This document shows positions 5,378 to 5,711 of a stretch of 5,711 bases of DNA, in pieces. Source of the DNA: an uncultured Alphaproteobacteria bacterium (GTDB lineage: Bacteria > Pseudomonadota > Alphaproteobacteria > Micavibrionales > Micavibrionaceae); NCBI GenBank assembly GCA_934538895.1, contig CAKTCH010000111.1:1-5711 (forward strand), in the 5' to 3' direction. The position numbers and the translations under genes were made by a program. The notes under the pieces are model-generated. The model was not told where the DNA came from. It worked only from the letters and a program-made list of their open reading frames with translations, and did no database searches. Each line of letters begins with the position of its first letter. Within the stretch, counting starts at the first letter, position 1.

Positions 5378-5711
5378 ATGAAATTCAAAGGAATTGCCTG
5401 GGATATGGATGGCACATTGGCGAACAGCGAGGCCATTGCCATGCCGGTTGCAGTCGCATCCGCTGCCGATTATGTGCAGCAAACCAAGCCCGGCACGATC
5501 ATTGACCAGGGAACGCGCGATGCGTTCGTCCAGAAAACCATGGGCAAAACCATCACCGAGATTGGTGAATATGTCGGGAGCGCTTACGGCGTGAAAATGC
5601 CCGGTGATTTGCAGCAGCGCGTTACCAATTACACTATCGATCTGCTGGCTGAAAAATGTGAGCCTGTCACCGGGGCTTTGGAAACCGCAAAAGCCCTTCA
5701 GCAAGCGGGCC
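5378..5711 (+). CDS. HAD superfamily hydrolase, subfamily I (beta-phosphoglucomutase/phosphatase-like), N-terminal part
   Basis: The first 111 residues of a HAD-type phosphotransferase, cut by the right edge. Motif I is AWDMDGTLANSE (7-18), giving nucleophile Asp9 and general acid Asp11. An alpha-helical cap region follows, with MGKTITEIGEYVG at 55-67, and then EPVTGALETAKALQQAG (95-111), the helix that normally leads to motif II, whose Ser/Thr would lie just outside the window. This order marks the group with an inserted helical cap after motif I, including phosphoglycolate phosphatase, beta-phosphoglucomutase and sugar-phosphate phosphatases. Which reaction it performs cannot be told. It follows the dehydrogenases on the same strand after 90 bp and has its own TATAAT box, so it may be transcribed both with them and alone. 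A role on a sugar or polyol phosphate would suit the context but is inference. Confidence 0.88.
   Translation, partial: MKFKGIAWDMDGTLANSEAIAMPVAVASAADYVQQTKPGTIIDQGTRDAFVQKTMGKTITEIGEYVGSAYGVKMPGDLQQRVTNYTIDLLAEKCEPVTGALETAKALQQAG

Overview
The window is moderately GC-rich bacterial DNA carrying sugar and polyol metabolism genes. It reads as chromosomal: I see no mobile element, CRISPR array, tRNA or rRNA. The NPYGETK-type GalE and the tandem long-chain polyol dehydrogenases would suit an alphaproteobacterium, but that is an impression from family resemblance and not a firm call.

The left part is on the minus strand. A UDP-glucose 4-epimerase (galE, 5' part only) starts at 485 and runs off the left edge. 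A complete ribokinase/PfkB sugar kinase (769..1758) lies upstream of it in the same direction. The 283 bp between them (486..768) contain no gene but hold several inverted repeats just after the kinase stop.

A 397-bp divergent intergenic region (1771..2167) separates the kinase from a plus-strand cluster. It holds a repeated GCTGCAGC next to the kinase start, a 13-bp palindrome (2048..2060), and an 11-bp word that recurs upstream of the last gene.

The plus-strand cluster has two adjacent paralogues of the long-chain mannitol dehydrogenase family (2168..3757 and 3782..5287, 24 bp apart). A HAD-family phosphatase or phosphomutase follows (start 5378, cut by the right edge) and has a perfect TATAAT box in its 90-bp upstream gap. 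The second dehydrogenase looks canonical. The first keeps the catalytic and substrate-contact residues but has lost both recognisable nucleotide-binding motifs.

A plausible reading, which is inference, is a polyol/ketose utilisation locus: the dehydrogenases interconvert a polyol and a ketose, the divergent kinase phosphorylates a sugar, and the HAD enzyme acts on a sugar phosphate. The substrate cannot be read from the sequence. The most unusual item is the divergent first dehydrogenase, followed by the shared upstream words that may mark a common regulator. I did not find a clearly new multi-gene system.
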